Counted from the first letter of the stretch, positions 7,715 through 16,576 are shown. The stretch: DNA of 64,000 nt from UPXZ01 sp047974405 (GCA_047974405.1 JBKECI010000018.1:1-64000); one strand, 5' to 3'. Notes: generated from the letters alone by a model not told the origin. Program-made: numbers and translations.

Positions 7715-8740
7715 ATGAAAAAATTTGCAGTAATAGGGCAGGGGCATATTGGAAAACGCCATGCCGAGATGATAAGACAAAACCCAGACTCGGAATTGAT
7801 CGCTGTTTGCGATATTCTTCCCAAAGAAAAATTGGGACTGGAAAATATAAAAGAAAAATACTTTAATAGCTACGATGATCTTTTAAATTCAAATTTGGAT
7901 ATTGAAGTCGTAAATATATGTACCCCCAACGGCTATCATGCAGAGTATTCGATAAAAGCTCTCAAAGCAGGAAAACATGTTGTTATCGAGAAACCCATAG
8001 CATTGACCAAAAAAGATGCTGAAAAAATTCTGTTCAAATCACTCGAAATGTCTCGAAACGTATTTTGTGTAATGCAAAATCGTTACTCTCCACCTTCAAT
8101 CTGGCTGCGGGAGATAATGAACAACCATACATTAGGCAAAATTTTTATGGTTAAACTTGATTGCTATTGGAATAGAGACGATCGCTACTATAAAAAAGGA
8201 AACTGGCATGGTGATGCCCAATTGGATGGAGGCACGCTGTTTACACAATTTTCGCATTTTATTGATATTATGTATTGGTTGTTTGGAGACATAACCAATA
8301 TCAAAGGTAATTTTGCCGACTTCAACCACAAAGACTTAACCGACTTTGAAGACAGCGGAGTGGTAACATTCGATTTTATCAACGGAGGAATGGGATGCTT
8401 AAATTATTCCACCTCGGTTTGGGATACCAATTTGGAAAGTAGCATTACCATCATAGGTGAAAAAGGTACCATAAAAGTGGCAGGACAGTATATGAACGAT
8501 GTGGTTTATTGTCACGTAAAAGATTATGAAATGCCCAAACTAGCACCATCCAACCCTCCCAACGATTACGGGTTGTACAAAGGCTCTGCCCAAAACCATC
8601 ACTATGTGATAGAAAATGTGATAGAAAAACTCTCGGATAAAGGTAGAATTACCACCAACGTTTTGGAAGGGTTAAAAGTGGTGGACATAATTGAAAGAAT
8701 CTATCAGGTACGCAACGAACAATGGAAAAAAGAGAAATAA
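7715..8740 (+). CDS. wbpB: Gfo/Idh/MocA-family oxidoreductase, WbpB-like
   Basis: A 341-residue NAD-dependent dehydrogenase. The N-terminal Rossmann motif is VIGQGHIGKRHAEMI (about residue 5), followed by VVNICTPNGYHAEY and GKHVVIEKPIALTK, the family EKP motif with the catalytic lysine near 94. The C-terminal half is the usual substrate domain (DGGTLFTQFSHFIDIMYWLFGD). WbpB oxidises C3 of UDP-GlcNAcA to give the keto sugar used by WbpE. It is the third gene of the trio. The product would feed O-antigen, capsule or surface glycan synthesis. Confidence 0.85.
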   Translation: MKKFAVIGQGHIGKRHAEMIRQNPDSELIAVCDILPKEKLGLENIKEKYFNSYDDLLNSNLDIEVVNICTPNGYHAEYSIKALKAGKHVVIEKPIALTKKDAEKILFKSLEMSRNVFCVMQNRYSPPSIWLREIMNNHTLGKIFMVKLDCYWNRDDRYYKKGNWHGDAQLDGGTLFTQFSHFIDIMYWLFGDITNIKGNFADFNHKDLTDFEDSGVVTFDFINGGMGCLNYSTSVWDTNLESSITIIGEKGTIKVAGQYMNDVVYCHVKDYEMPKLAPSNPPNDYGLYKGSAQNHHYVIENVIEKLSDKGRITTNVLEGLKVVDIIERIYQVRNEQWKKEK

Positions 8741-8780
8741 TCTTCCCTTGTCAGTCCAATTTCGTCTCAAAACTATTATT

Positions 8781-9245
8781 ATGATACAGCGTATTCAAAC
8801 TTTATATCTTTTATTGGCGGCAGCTCTTCTTGTGTTGAGTATGGTGCTACCGGTAGCTTTTTACTCAAATCTTGTGCAGGGAGTGCAATTTGACTATTCT
8901 ATACTGGAATTTTTAAAACCACAAGTTGTTGTTTATCAGAAGTTTAATTCACTTCCGATGTTTATGTTCGGAACCGTTACTCTTCTTTTGGCAGTTATAT
9001 CCATCTTTGTTTACAAAAAAAGAACAGTACAATATCGAATTTGCCTTATCAATACTATATTAATCATTTTTTATATTGGGGTAATAGCATACTTCTTTTA
9101 TATTGTGTCCGGCGAAAATAACATCAGATTATCATATAAAATACCCATTGTATTTCCTATTGTAGCATTAGTGTTCAATATTCTGGCAATGAGTGGAATA
9201 CGTAAAGATGAGAAATTGGTAAAATCACTTGATCGCTTGAGATAA
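8781..9245 (+). CDS. DUF4293 membrane protein
   Basis: A 154-residue integral membrane protein typical of Bacteroidetes (DUF4293). It starts MIQRIQTLYLLLAAALL, the conserved opening of the family, and has four hydrophobic segments (about residues 7-27, 55-75, 87-108 and 118-137), with a basic tail. The open frame extends upstream into wbpB, but the ATG at 8781 matches the family start and lies after the wbpB stop at 8740. Function unknown. Confidence 0.75.
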   Translation: MIQRIQTLYLLLAAALLVLSMVLPVAFYSNLVQGVQFDYSILEFLKPQVVVYQKFNSLPMFMFGTVTLLLAVISIFVYKKRTVQYRICLINTILIIFYIGVIAYFFYIVSGENNIRLSYKIPIVFPIVALVFNILAMSGIRKDEKLVKSLDRLR

Positions 9246-9325
9246 AATATTTTTAAATATGAGTTTTATTCTAACAAACAATCACTTTATTTTGTTATAC
9301 AAACAACATCTAAGTTGATTTCCCA

Positions 9326-10288
9326 ATGAAAAATATAAGTCGATCACTTCAAAATAAAGAACGGCAACTCAGCGGGTTGTTATTCTTTATTTTTTTTATC
9401 TCATGCCATGCACAAACAGAAAAGCAATCCGCTATGCAATACAATAATTTAACTCCCGAAGAAGAACACGTGATTCTTAATAAAGGTACCGAACGTCCAT
9501 TTACGGGCAAGTATTTAAATAACAAAGAGCAAGGTACATATACCTGTAAAAGGTGTGATGCCCCGCTTTATCGTTCTCAAGATAAATTTGAAAGTCATTG
9601 CGGTTGGCCCTCTTTTGACGATGAAATTAAAAATGCAATACACCACTTGCCCGATGCAGATGGAGTTCGTACAGAAATAGTCTGTGCCGGTTGTGGTGCG
9701 CATCTCGGACACGTATTCGAAGGAGAGAGGTTTACCGATAAAAATATACGCCATTGCGTTAATTCTATTTCGATGAAATTTGTGCCGGATAAAAAAGATA
9801 CAATCGAGGCTGCTTACTTTGCTTCCGGATGTTTTTGGGGAACCGAATATCATTTTATGAAAGCCAAAGGGGTACGAGCCACTACGGTAGGTTACATGGG
9901 AGGACACACTACAAATCCCACTTACAAAGAGGTTTGCACAGGTACTACAGGACATTTAGAAACAGTTGAAGTACTCTTTGAAACAACTCAAACCTTATAC
10001 GAAGAGTTGGTAAAACTGTTTTTTGAAACACACGATTTTACACAGACCAACGGACAAGGTCCTGATATCGGAGAGCAATATCATTCGGCAATTTTCTATG
10101 TAAACGAAGAGCAAAAAAACATTGCCGAAAAATATATGAGAATATTGGAAAACAAGGGATACAAAGTAGCCACCAAACTACTCCCTGCCGAAAAAAACGA
10201 ATTTTGGGACGGAGAGGATTATCATCAAGAATACTATGAAAAGAAAAACGGAACACCTTATTGTCATACATACAGGAAAATATTTTAA
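9326..10288 (+). CDS. msrAB: Exported MsrB-MsrA methionine sulfoxide reductase lipoprotein
   Basis: A fused repair enzyme of 320 residues. Residues 1-30 form a basic then hydrophobic signal ending FFISC, a plausible lipobox with Cys27, so it is probably anchored to the envelope. MsrB occupies about 45-150: zinc CXXC pairs CKRC and CAGC, the GWPSF motif and the catalytic RHCVN. MsrA occupies about 160-320 and has the GCFWGTE catalytic motif. MsrB reduces R-sulfoxides and MsrA S-sulfoxides of methionine in oxidised proteins. Unlike Neisseria PilB there is no thioredoxin domain, and the order is B before A. It stands alone between DUF4293 and pyrH. Confidence 0.92.
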   Translation: MKNISRSLQNKERQLSGLLFFIFFISCHAQTEKQSAMQYNNLTPEEEHVILNKGTERPFTGKYLNNKEQGTYTCKRCDAPLYRSQDKFESHCGWPSFDDEIKNAIHHLPDADGVRTEIVCAGCGAHLGHVFEGERFTDKNIRHCVNSISMKFVPDKKDTIEAAYFASGCFWGTEYHFMKAKGVRATTVGYMGGHTTNPTYKEVCTGTTGHLETVEVLFETTQTLYEELVKLFFETHDFTQTNGQGPDIGEQYHSAIFYVNEEQKNIAEKYMRILENKGYKVATKLLPAEKNEFWDGEDYHQEYYEKKNGTPYCHTYRKIF

Positions 10289-10410
10289 ATAAAATAATAT
10301 GTATAATGTTCTTATAATTAGCACTATGTAAAGCGTGCGATATTTCTTCCATTGCTCTTGTATTACTTTCAATAAAAATGAAGATAATATCTACCGTTTG
10401 AGCAAATCAT

Positions 10411-10441
10411 TTGCAAATTTTAATCAAAATCCTTACTTTTG
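10411..10441 (+). promoter_or_regulatory. Promoter of pyrH-frr
   Basis: TTG 10411-10413, 20 nt, TACTTTTG 10434-10441. The predicted start near 10448 gives a 5' leader of about 70 nt before pyrH. Confidence 0.6.
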
Positions 10442-10519
10442 TTACAAAAAATAAGATAAGGCAAAATATCCACAAATGTTGATACACATAGAAGGATAAT
10501 TAAAAAAAGATATAAATAT

Positions 10520-11227
10520 ATGAAATTCAACCGGATATTACTCAAGCTTAGCGGAGAGTCGTTAGCTGCCGAAAAAAAGCAAGGTATAGATGCGGTGCGC
10601 CTCGAACAGTATGCAAGCCAAATAGGAGAAATCGTAAAACTCGGAGTGCAGGTAGGGATTGTTATCGGTGGCGGTAATATATTTCGCGGTCTGAGCGGAA
10701 CGAGCAAAGGATTTGATCGCGTGCAGGGAGACCAAATGGGCATGCTGGCTACGGTAATCAACAGTTTGGCACTAAATTCGGCTTTACAAGTTACAGGAGT
10801 TAAATCCAGAGTACTCACCTCGGTAAAGATGGAACCCATTGGCGAATATTACAGCAAAAGATACGCTTTGGAATGTTTGGAAAAAGGCGAGACGGTAATT
10901 ATAGCGGGCGGAACCGGCAACCCTTATTTTACTACCGATACGGCATCGTCATTAAGAGCGATAGAAATAGAAGCAGAGGTAATGTTGAAAGGGACAAGAG
11001 TGGACGGGATTTACACAGCCGACCCCGAAAAAGATAAATCAGCCGTTAAATTTGATGAAATTACTTACGATGAAATCTACAACCGAAATTTAAGGGTGAT
11101 GGATCTGACGGCAACAACGATGTGTAAAGAAAATAATATGCCCATTTATGTTTTTGATATGGACACCGTAGGCAATCTAAAAAAAGTGGTAGAAGGAAAA
11201 AATATTGGAACATTGGTAAAAAAGTAA
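10520..11227 (+). CDS. pyrH: Uridylate (UMP) kinase
   Basis: A 235-residue amino-acid-kinase-fold enzyme that phosphorylates UMP to UDP. It has the family opening RILLKLSGESLA, the GGGNIFRG glycine loop near 51, the GTGNPYFTTDTASSLRA segment near 133, and LKGTRVDGIYTADP near 158. Length is standard. It is followed by frr after 28 nt, a widely conserved pyrH-frr pair, here without rpsB-tsf upstream. Confidence 0.97.
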   Translation: MKFNRILLKLSGESLAAEKKQGIDAVRLEQYASQIGEIVKLGVQVGIVIGGGNIFRGLSGTSKGFDRVQGDQMGMLATVINSLALNSALQVTGVKSRVLTSVKMEPIGEYYSKRYALECLEKGETVIIAGGTGNPYFTTDTASSLRAIEIEAEVMLKGTRVDGIYTADPEKDKSAVKFDEITYDEIYNRNLRVMDLTATTMCKENNMPIYVFDMDTVGNLKKVVEGKNIGTLVKK

Positions 11228-11255
11228 GTTTAATAATCTCAAAAATATTTATACT

Positions 11256-11816
11256 ATGCAAGACTACAAAAAACACTTGTCGGATGCCGAAGAAATGATG
11301 AAATCGTCCGTTGAATACTTGGATGAAGCGCTGGCGCATATTCGGGCAGGGAAAGCAAATCCCCGTATTTTGGACGGCGTAAAGGTAGATTACTACGGTT
11401 CACACGTTCCTCTCAGCAATGTGGCATCCATCAACACACCCGATGCAAAAACAATACTCATCCAACCTTGGGAAAAAGCATTAATACCTGTAATAGAAAA
11501 AGCAATATTAAATTCGGATGTGGGTATTACCCCTGTCAATAACGGCGAACATATACGCTTGGGAATTCCCCCACTTACTGAGGAACGCCGTACGCAATTG
11601 GTAAAACAATCCAAACACGAAGGAGAAGAGGCAAAAATAAGTGTGCGCAATGCACGCAGAGAAACCATAGACATATTGAAAAAAATGGTGAAGGATGGTT
11701 TGCCCGAAGATGTGGGTAAAGACGCAGAAGCAGAAACTCAAAAATTACATGACAAATTTATAAAAAGAATTGACGAACAACTTGCCGAGAAAGAAAAAGA
11801 GATAATGACAGTATAA
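11256..11816 (+). CDS. frr: Ribosome recycling factor
   Basis: A 186-residue protein that, with EF-G, splits post-termination ribosomes. It shows the two-domain RRF pattern: the long helix EYLDEALAHIRAGKANPRILDG near 24, the PLSNVASINTPDAKTILIQPW segment near 50-70, the IRLGIPPLTEERR motif near 104, and a charged C-terminal helix. Second gene of pyrH-frr. Confidence 0.97.
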   Translation: MQDYKKHLSDAEEMMKSSVEYLDEALAHIRAGKANPRILDGVKVDYYGSHVPLSNVASINTPDAKTILIQPWEKALIPVIEKAILNSDVGITPVNNGEHIRLGIPPLTEERRTQLVKQSKHEGEEAKISVRNARRETIDILKKMVKDGLPEDVGKDAEAETQKLHDKFIKRIDEQLAEKEKEIMTV

Positions 11817-11914
11817 GTCAAAAAAAATACAAGGGCAATTATTTTCATTATAAAATAAGTACTTTGATTAAAATACAATCCATTACACACACCATATTTT
11901 TTCTTTGACAAAGA

Positions 11915-12841
11915 ATGAAAGGATTGGTAATCAAAAATACAGGGAGCTGGTACACAGTAAAAGACGAAAAAGGCAACTTGGTTGAGTGTAAAATCAAAGG
12001 CAGCTTTCGCATCAAAGATATTCGGAGTACCAATCCAATTGCTGTAGGCGATTACGTAGAGTTTGAACCGGTAAAAAAAGAGGCAGCTCCGATGATAAAT
12101 GCCATACTGGATAGAAAAAACTACATCATACGTCGCTCCTCCAATCTGTCGAAACAATCTCATGTTTTAGCAGCAAACCTTGATATGGTGTTGCTGGTAG
12201 TTACGGTAAACTATCCCAAAACCTCTACGGTATTTATCGATCGTTTTTTGGCAGTTGCCGAGGCATATCGCGTACCGGTGCTGATAGCCGTTAATAAGAT
12301 AGACCGATATTCTGCAGACGAATTGGCGTATGCAAATGCCTTGAAAGCACTTTATGAAACATTGGGGTACCCAACGCTGTTGATTTCGGCAACAAATAAG
12401 GACCCGTTCGGAGAATTGACGGTAAGGCTGAAAGATAAAGTAACCCTGATATCGGGAAATTCGGGTGTGGGAAAATCGACACTTATCAATGCCTTGTTGC
12501 CAAATTTGGAAGTACGTACCCAAGTAATTTCGGAATATCATAACAAAGGGATGCACACCACCACCTTTTCGGAGATGTTTGAACTCCCAACCGGTGGATA
12601 CGTTATCGACACTCCCGGTATCAAAGGTTTTGGTACGGTCGATTTTGACGAAAAAGAAGTGGACCATTTTTTTAAAGAGATATTCCAGTTCTCAAAAAAA
12701 TGCCGATTTGGTGATTGTACGCATGTACATGAGCCGGATTGTGCCGTGATACAAGCCGTAGAAGATAATAATATAAGTAAATCTCGCTATTACAGCTATT
12801 TAAGTGTGTTGGAAGACATCAAAGATGGTAAGTATCGTTGA
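11915..12841 (+). CDS. rsgA: Small ribosomal subunit biogenesis GTPase RsgA
   Basis: A 308-residue circularly permuted GTPase that helps late 30S maturation. An OB-fold lies at residues about 1-70. The GTPase motifs come in permuted order: NKID near 128 (G4), a SATN-type G5 near 158, GNSGVGKSTLIN near 180 (G1), and DTPGIKGFG near 233 (G3). The C-terminal zinc site is CRFGDCTHVHEPDC near 263-276. It lies 98 nt after frr. Confidence 0.95.
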   Translation: MKGLVIKNTGSWYTVKDEKGNLVECKIKGSFRIKDIRSTNPIAVGDYVEFEPVKKEAAPMINAILDRKNYIIRRSSNLSKQSHVLAANLDMVLLVVTVNYPKTSTVFIDRFLAVAEAYRVPVLIAVNKIDRYSADELAYANALKALYETLGYPTLLISATNKDPFGELTVRLKDKVTLISGNSGVGKSTLINALLPNLEVRTQVISEYHNKGMHTTTFSEMFELPTGGYVIDTPGIKGFGTVDFDEKEVDHFFKEIFQFSKKCRFGDCTHVHEPDCAVIQAVEDNNISKSRYYSYLSVLEDIKDGKYR

Positions 12842-12949
12842 GATAATAATCTGGATGTAAAAATGTAATAATTTGTAATGTTTATTAGGAAAAACCAAAA
12901 ATAATAGATATTTTTGTAGCGGTAAGTACCTATTTAAAAATACAATTGT

Positions 12950-13468
12950 ATGGGACATCATCAAATTGATCGTTTAGACAAAAAAATCCTTCAGCTCATC
13001 TCACAAGATGCACGTATTCCGTTTCTCGAAGTTGCCCGCGAGTGTAATGTTTCCGGAGCGGCTATTCATCAGCGCATTCAGAAACTACGCAATTTGGGGA
13101 TAGTCAAAGGTTCGGAGTTTGTCATTGATACATACAAGATAGGGTATCAGACTTGTGCTTATATAGGTATTATCCTTTCGGATATTAAAAAATTCAATCA
13201 TGTGGTTGAAGAATTAAGAAAAATCCCCGAAATAGTAGAGTGTCACTATGCAACCGGTCGGTACGCGTTATTTGTAAAAATATACTCTAAAGATAATCGC
13301 CATCTGCTACAAATAATATTAGAACGCCTTACCCTTATTGATGGGGTAGAGCATACCGAGACATTCCAATTATCGTTGGATGAAATTTTTCACCGCCAGT
13401 TGTCTGTTTTCGATACAAAGGAAGAAGACGACGACATCTATGCCGACGGTGACAATACGGAAGAGTAA
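12950..13468 (+). CDS. Lrp/AsnC-family transcriptional regulator
   Basis: A 172-residue regulator. The N-terminal winged helix begins IDRLDKKILQLISQDARIPF and continues through the VSGAAIHQRIQKL recognition helix. From about residue 65 there is a RAM (ligand-sensing) domain with HYATGRYALFVKIYSKDNRHL. It ends in an acidic tail (EEDDDIYADGDN) longer than in most family members. A TATTTTTG -7 box lies at 12909-12916. Its targets are unknown; it is not next to an amino-acid operon. Confidence 0.88.
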   Translation: MGHHQIDRLDKKILQLISQDARIPFLEVARECNVSGAAIHQRIQKLRNLGIVKGSEFVIDTYKIGYQTCAYIGIILSDIKKFNHVVEELRKIPEIVECHYATGRYALFVKIYSKDNRHLLQIILERLTLIDGVEHTETFQLSLDEIFHRQLSVFDTKEEDDDIYADGDNTEE

Positions 13469-13501
13469 ATAAATTTATTTTTTAGCAGAACAACGAAAAA
13501 T

Positions 13502-13540
13502 ACCACTGTTATGAACTGTAACGGTGGTTTCTTTTTTCTA
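13502..13540. terminator. Bidirectional terminator between the lrp-type gene and rlpA
   Basis: A 10-bp stem with one G-U pair (arms 13502-13511 and 13519-13528) is followed by a T-rich tract on + and preceded by an A-run, so it can serve both convergent genes. Confidence 0.75.
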
Positions 13541-13561
13541 TAAGTTTAAGTAAATAGGGGG

Positions 13562-14128
13562 CTACGACACATTTTTACTTTTACGACGGCGGTTGTCGCC
13601 GGAAGGTAACGGTGGCAACGGTGGCAAAGTTTTTACTTTTACATTATCAACTTTGATATAAATCGGATGCGCTGATATAGGCCGGCATAATAATAAAACA
13701 CCTTTTTTTGTGCTGTCCAAAAGGGTATCACATTCTCTATTGATAATATTTTCTTTAGAAAAGTCGGGAGCTTCTCCCATATTAGTAACCTCCACTTTTG
13801 CTACCCCATGCCCTATTATATTCAATTTTTTGGCGGCAGCGTATGACAAGTCTATAATTCTCCCTTTGATAAAAGGACCTCTGTCGTTTACTCTAACAAA
13901 TACCTCTTTGTTGTTTCGAAAATTTTTTACCTTCAGCCAAGTACCAAACGGAAATTTTTTATGAGCGCATGTCATACTGTCTTTGTTGTATCGCTCTCCG
14001 CTACTGGTACGCGAGCCGTGCAGTCTGTTGCTGTAATAGGAGGCTTTACCGCTTGTAGCTTGACCGTAAACAAAAAAACTCGACAAAGTAAGAGAGACAA
14101 TCAAAAATATTGATTTTAAATTCCTCAT
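13562..14128 (-). CDS. rlpA: RlpA-like double-psi beta-barrel protein (septal ring lytic transglycosylase family)
   Basis: An exported protein of 188 residues from ATG 14128; a GTG six codons upstream is possible but less likely. The signal peptide ends near FFVYGQA. The RlpA barrel is residues about 25-115, with GKASYYSNRLHGSRTSSGE, MTCAHKKFPFGTWLKV and VRVNDRGPF, which include the aspartate and histidine of the catalytic site of active RlpA. No SPOR domain follows; instead there is a proline-rich and basic tail (PPLPPLPSGDNRRRK). RlpA cleaves denuded peptidoglycan strands in Pseudomonas; activity here is inferred. Confidence 0.82.
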   Translation of the reverse strand: MRNLKSIFLIVSLTLSSFFVYGQATSGKASYYSNRLHGSRTSSGERYNKDSMTCAHKKFPFGTWLKVKNFRNNKEVFVRVNDRGPFIKGRIIDLSYAAAKKLNIIGHGVAKVEVTNMGEAPDFSKENIINRECDTLLDSTKKGVLLLCRPISAHPIYIKVDNVKVKTLPPLPPLPSGDNRRRKSKNVS

Positions 14129-14298
14129 AATTTTTTTTAATTTCACTCGTTACACGAAGTAAAAAAAAACAGTAAAACGAGCAAATAATTAAGATTGTAA
14201 GGGTCAAAGGTATAGAATTAGTTTGTAATGTCAAGAAAATTTGAAAGTTACTTTGTTTTTCTTGTGATAAATTAAAGAAAATATTGAGTCAAATTATT

Positions 14299-14328
14299 TT
14301 GTAATTTTAAATAAAAGCATTATTTTTG
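14299..14328 (+). promoter_or_regulatory. Promoter of infC-rpmI-rplT
   Basis: TTG 14299-14301, 19 nt, TATTTTTG 14321-14328, a strong match to the Bacteroidetes consensus. The leader before infC is about 55 nt and contains AAGGAGG. Confidence 0.65.
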
Positions 14329-14389
14329 CACACTCAAAAAAAAGAAAAGAGTAAAATATTTTATAAATCTAATAAGGAGGAAACAGAAT

Positions 14390-14947
14390 ATAGCAAAACA
14401 ACTTATTATCAGACCTCAAAGAGGTCGGGTCAAAGAGCAACCGCATCGTATAAACGAAAAAATACGCGGTGTGAAAGAAGTTCGATTGGTTGGCGAAAAC
14501 GTTCAACAAGGCGTTGTTTCGATCGAAGAAGCTATGCGCGTGGCAGACGATTTGGAATTGGATTTGGTGGAAATATCGCCAACAGCCAATCCTCCTGTTT
14601 GCAAAATTGTTGATTATCAAAAATTTCTTTATCAACAGAAGAAAAAAGAGAAAGAAATCAAGGCTAAAGTTGTCAAAGTAATAGTAAAGGAAATTCGCTT
14701 TGGACCGCAAACCGACGAGCATGATTATAATTTTAAGTTGAAACATGCTATCGGCTTTCTGAAAGAGGGGAGCAAAGTGAAAGCTTTCGTGTTTTTCAAA
14801 GGGCGTTCTATCCTTTTCAAAGAGCAGGGAGAGGTGTTGTTGCTCCGTTTTGCCAACGATTTGGAAGAATATGCCAAAGTGGATAAATTGCCCGAACTCG
14901 AAGGGAAAAGGATGATTTTGATGCTCTCTCCCAAAAAACAAAAATAA
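14390..14947 (+). CDS. infC: Translation initiation factor IF-3, AUA start
   Basis: IF-3 keeps the 30S subunit free and rejects wrong start codons. The usual-start frame begins only at GTG 14471, but the same frame runs upstream to ATA 14390 and encodes IAKQLIIRPQRGR, then the conserved HRINEKIRGVKEVRLVG. A perfect AGGAGG lies 9 nt before ATA, so I call a 185-residue protein with an AUA start. E. coli infC uses AUU and is repressed by IF-3 itself through this rare start; the same logic is likely here. Landmarks include LDLVEISPTANPPVCKIVDYQKFLY and the KEIRFGPQTDEHDYNFK linker and domain. Confidence 0.93.
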   Translation: MAKQLIIRPQRGRVKEQPHRINEKIRGVKEVRLVGENVQQGVVSIEEAMRVADDLELDLVEISPTANPPVCKIVDYQKFLYQQKKKEKEIKAKVVKVIVKEIRFGPQTDEHDYNFKLKHAIGFLKEGSKVKAFVFFKGRSILFKEQGEVLLLRFANDLEEYAKVDKLPELEGKRMILMLSPKKQK

Positions 14948-14982
14948 TTGATTACCATTAAACAAAGTAAATACAAGTAGAA

Positions 14983-15180
14983 ATGCCTAAAATGAAAACT
15001 AACTCCGGTGCCAAAAAAAGATTCGCTCTTACCGGAACAGGAAAAATCAAAAGAAAACATGCTTTTAAAAGTCATATTTTGACTAAAAAAACTACCAAAC
15101 AAAAACGTAACCTTACCCATACCGGCACGGTGAGTAAGGTGGACGAAAAAGGTGTAAAGTCGATGCTTTGCATCCGTTGA
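14983..15180 (+). CDS. rpmI: Large-subunit ribosomal protein bL35
   Basis: A 65-residue basic protein with the bL35 opening MPKMKTNSGAKKRF and RKHAFKSHILTKKTTKQKRNL. Second gene of the conserved infC-rpmI-rplT operon, 35 nt after infC. Confidence 0.97.
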   Translation: MPKMKTNSGAKKRFALTGTGKIKRKHAFKSHILTKKTTKQKRNLTHTGTVSKVDEKGVKSMLCIR

Positions 15181-15285
15181 TTTTGTTATTTTTTTTAAAA
15201 AAAATTTCTTTTTATTGTACAACCGAATGTTTAGCCCAAAAGACCACAATATGGTGGCGCTAACTTTCATAATTCATTAATTTTT

Positions 15286-15741
15286 ATGCCAAGATCAGTC
15301 AATCACGTAGCTTCACGTAAAAGAAGAAAAAGAATTTTAAGCCTTACCCGCGGTTATTTTGGAGGTCGCCGCAATGTGTGGACGGTAGCAAAAAACACTT
15401 GGGAAAAAGGATTGCAATATGCCTACCGCGACAGAAAAGCTAAAAAACGCAATTTTCGCGCATTATGGATTCAACGTATCAATGCGGCTGCCCGCTTAGA
15501 GGGTATGTCTTACTCTCAATTGATGGGAGCATTGCACAAATCAGGCATTGAGATGAACCGGAAGGTACTTGCAGACTTAGCTATGAATCATCCCGAAGCG
15601 TTTTCGGCTATTGTAAATAGTGCCAAAAATGGACAAAAATCTTCAGCTAAAAAAGCAGCAAAAATTGTAAAAGAAGAAAAAACTCCCAAAACGACTGTAA
15701 TTGAAAAAGAAGAGAAAATAGAAACAGTTGAAAAGGATTAG
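15286..15741 (+). CDS. rplT: Large-subunit ribosomal protein bL20 with extended tail
   Basis: bL20 binds 23S rRNA early in 50S assembly. Residues 1-115 are canonical (MPRSVNHVASRKRRKRI, GYFGGRRN, WIQRINAAARLEGMSYSQLM, HPEAFSAIV). The protein then continues for about 35 extra residues of Lys/Glu/Thr-rich low complexity, giving 151 against a usual 115-120. The tail looks disordered. It lies 105 nt after rpmI, with an AT-rich gap, and ends before a clear terminator. Confidence 0.96.
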   Translation: MPRSVNHVASRKRRKRILSLTRGYFGGRRNVWTVAKNTWEKGLQYAYRDRKAKKRNFRALWIQRINAAARLEGMSYSQLMGALHKSGIEMNRKVLADLAMNHPEAFSAIVNSAKNGQKSSAKKAAKIVKEEKTPKTTVIEKEEKIETVEKD

Positions 15742-15777
15742 AATATCTGTATTTACACCGTTTCAATAGATAATTCA

Positions 15778-15811
15778 AACCGCTTGTCTTTAACAGGGAG
15801 CGGTTTTTTTG
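15778..15811 (+). terminator. Intrinsic terminator of infC-rpmI-rplT
   Basis: AACCGCT (from 15778) pairs with AGCGGTT (15799-15805) and is followed by a run of T. It lies 36 nt after rplT and also just beyond the 3' end of the convergent gene. Confidence 0.85.
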
Positions 15812-15814
15812 TGT

Positions 15815-16576
15815 TCATTGCATTTCTGTCAAATATTTCCAATACCGTACAGGCATATTTTGACGTTGGAGTTTCGGGTTGATACGTTCCTTTATAGCCA
15901 TTGTTTTGAAATAATCTTTCCACAAGCGTTGGTATAGTAACTCCTCTTTATCCATTTGCGACGTTTTAAGTTTTCCGGAGACATCAACAGGTTCTTCGGT
16001 AAAAGTGATTTCGGAAATATTGCTCATGTCGTAGTATAAGCCTGTTTTTCGTTTGGTGTCGTAAATAATCCATTGCTGATCGGCGTAGCGAATCTTAAAA
16101 TGCTGTGCGACCAAGCTTATGATGTTGTAGTCGGGGGTAATGGGGGCAAAGAAGATTCCATCAGCAGTTTTTTGAAACCGTACAAATTGTATTGCTTTTT
16201 GGCGGGCAGTATTCATTTTTTTGAAAATATCTGCACATTGAATCACATCCTTATCTCCAAAGTTTAATTCTATAGAATTGGCGTGAAGAAAAGCTTTGCT
16301 TATATAATTGAATATCAGTAAATCAACACTATCTAGCTCTGATAGCCAAACGGTAAGAATCATTTTACGGGCAGATTTAGAAATTTTCTTTTCCAATCCT
16401 TCCCACACTCTTTGTGCTTTTGTTTCTTCGGTAGTTATATGAAATGATTTGTTGACAAACAATGGTTTTACCTCTTTTGTATGTAGAAGTATGTCGGGTA
16501 TCTCTTTGGTTTCAAAAGCAAAAAAAACACATGAGAGTAGCCCATCAAAAGTTTTGTCGTACGAAAATAAAATCAC
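15815..16576 (-). CDS. TIGR03915/DUF4130-family putative DNA metabolism protein
   Basis: From GTG 16576 the protein has 253 residues and opens ILFSYDKTFDGLLSCVFFAFE, the family signature of TIGR03915 (DUF4130), a group usually paired with a radical-SAM protein (TIGR03916) and suspected to act in DNA repair or modification. The GTG shares its G with the TAG stop of the upstream FAD-oxidoreductase gene, so translation is probably coupled. Later landmarks are DVIQCADIFKKMNTARQKAIQFVRF and a C-terminal RYWKYLTEMQ. The usual radical-SAM partner is not next to it here. Family recognition is from memory; the activity is not proven. Confidence 0.7.
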   Translation of the reverse strand: MILFSYDKTFDGLLSCVFFAFETKEIPDILLHTKEVKPLFVNKSFHITTEETKAQRVWEGLEKKISKSARKMILTVWLSELDSVDLLIFNYISKAFLHANSIELNFGDKDVIQCADIFKKMNTARQKAIQFVRFQKTADGIFFAPITPDYNIISLVAQHFKIRYADQQWIIYDTKRKTGLYYDMSNISEITFTEEPVDVSGKLKTSQMDKEELLYQRLWKDYFKTMAIKERINPKLQRQNMPVRYWKYLTEMQ

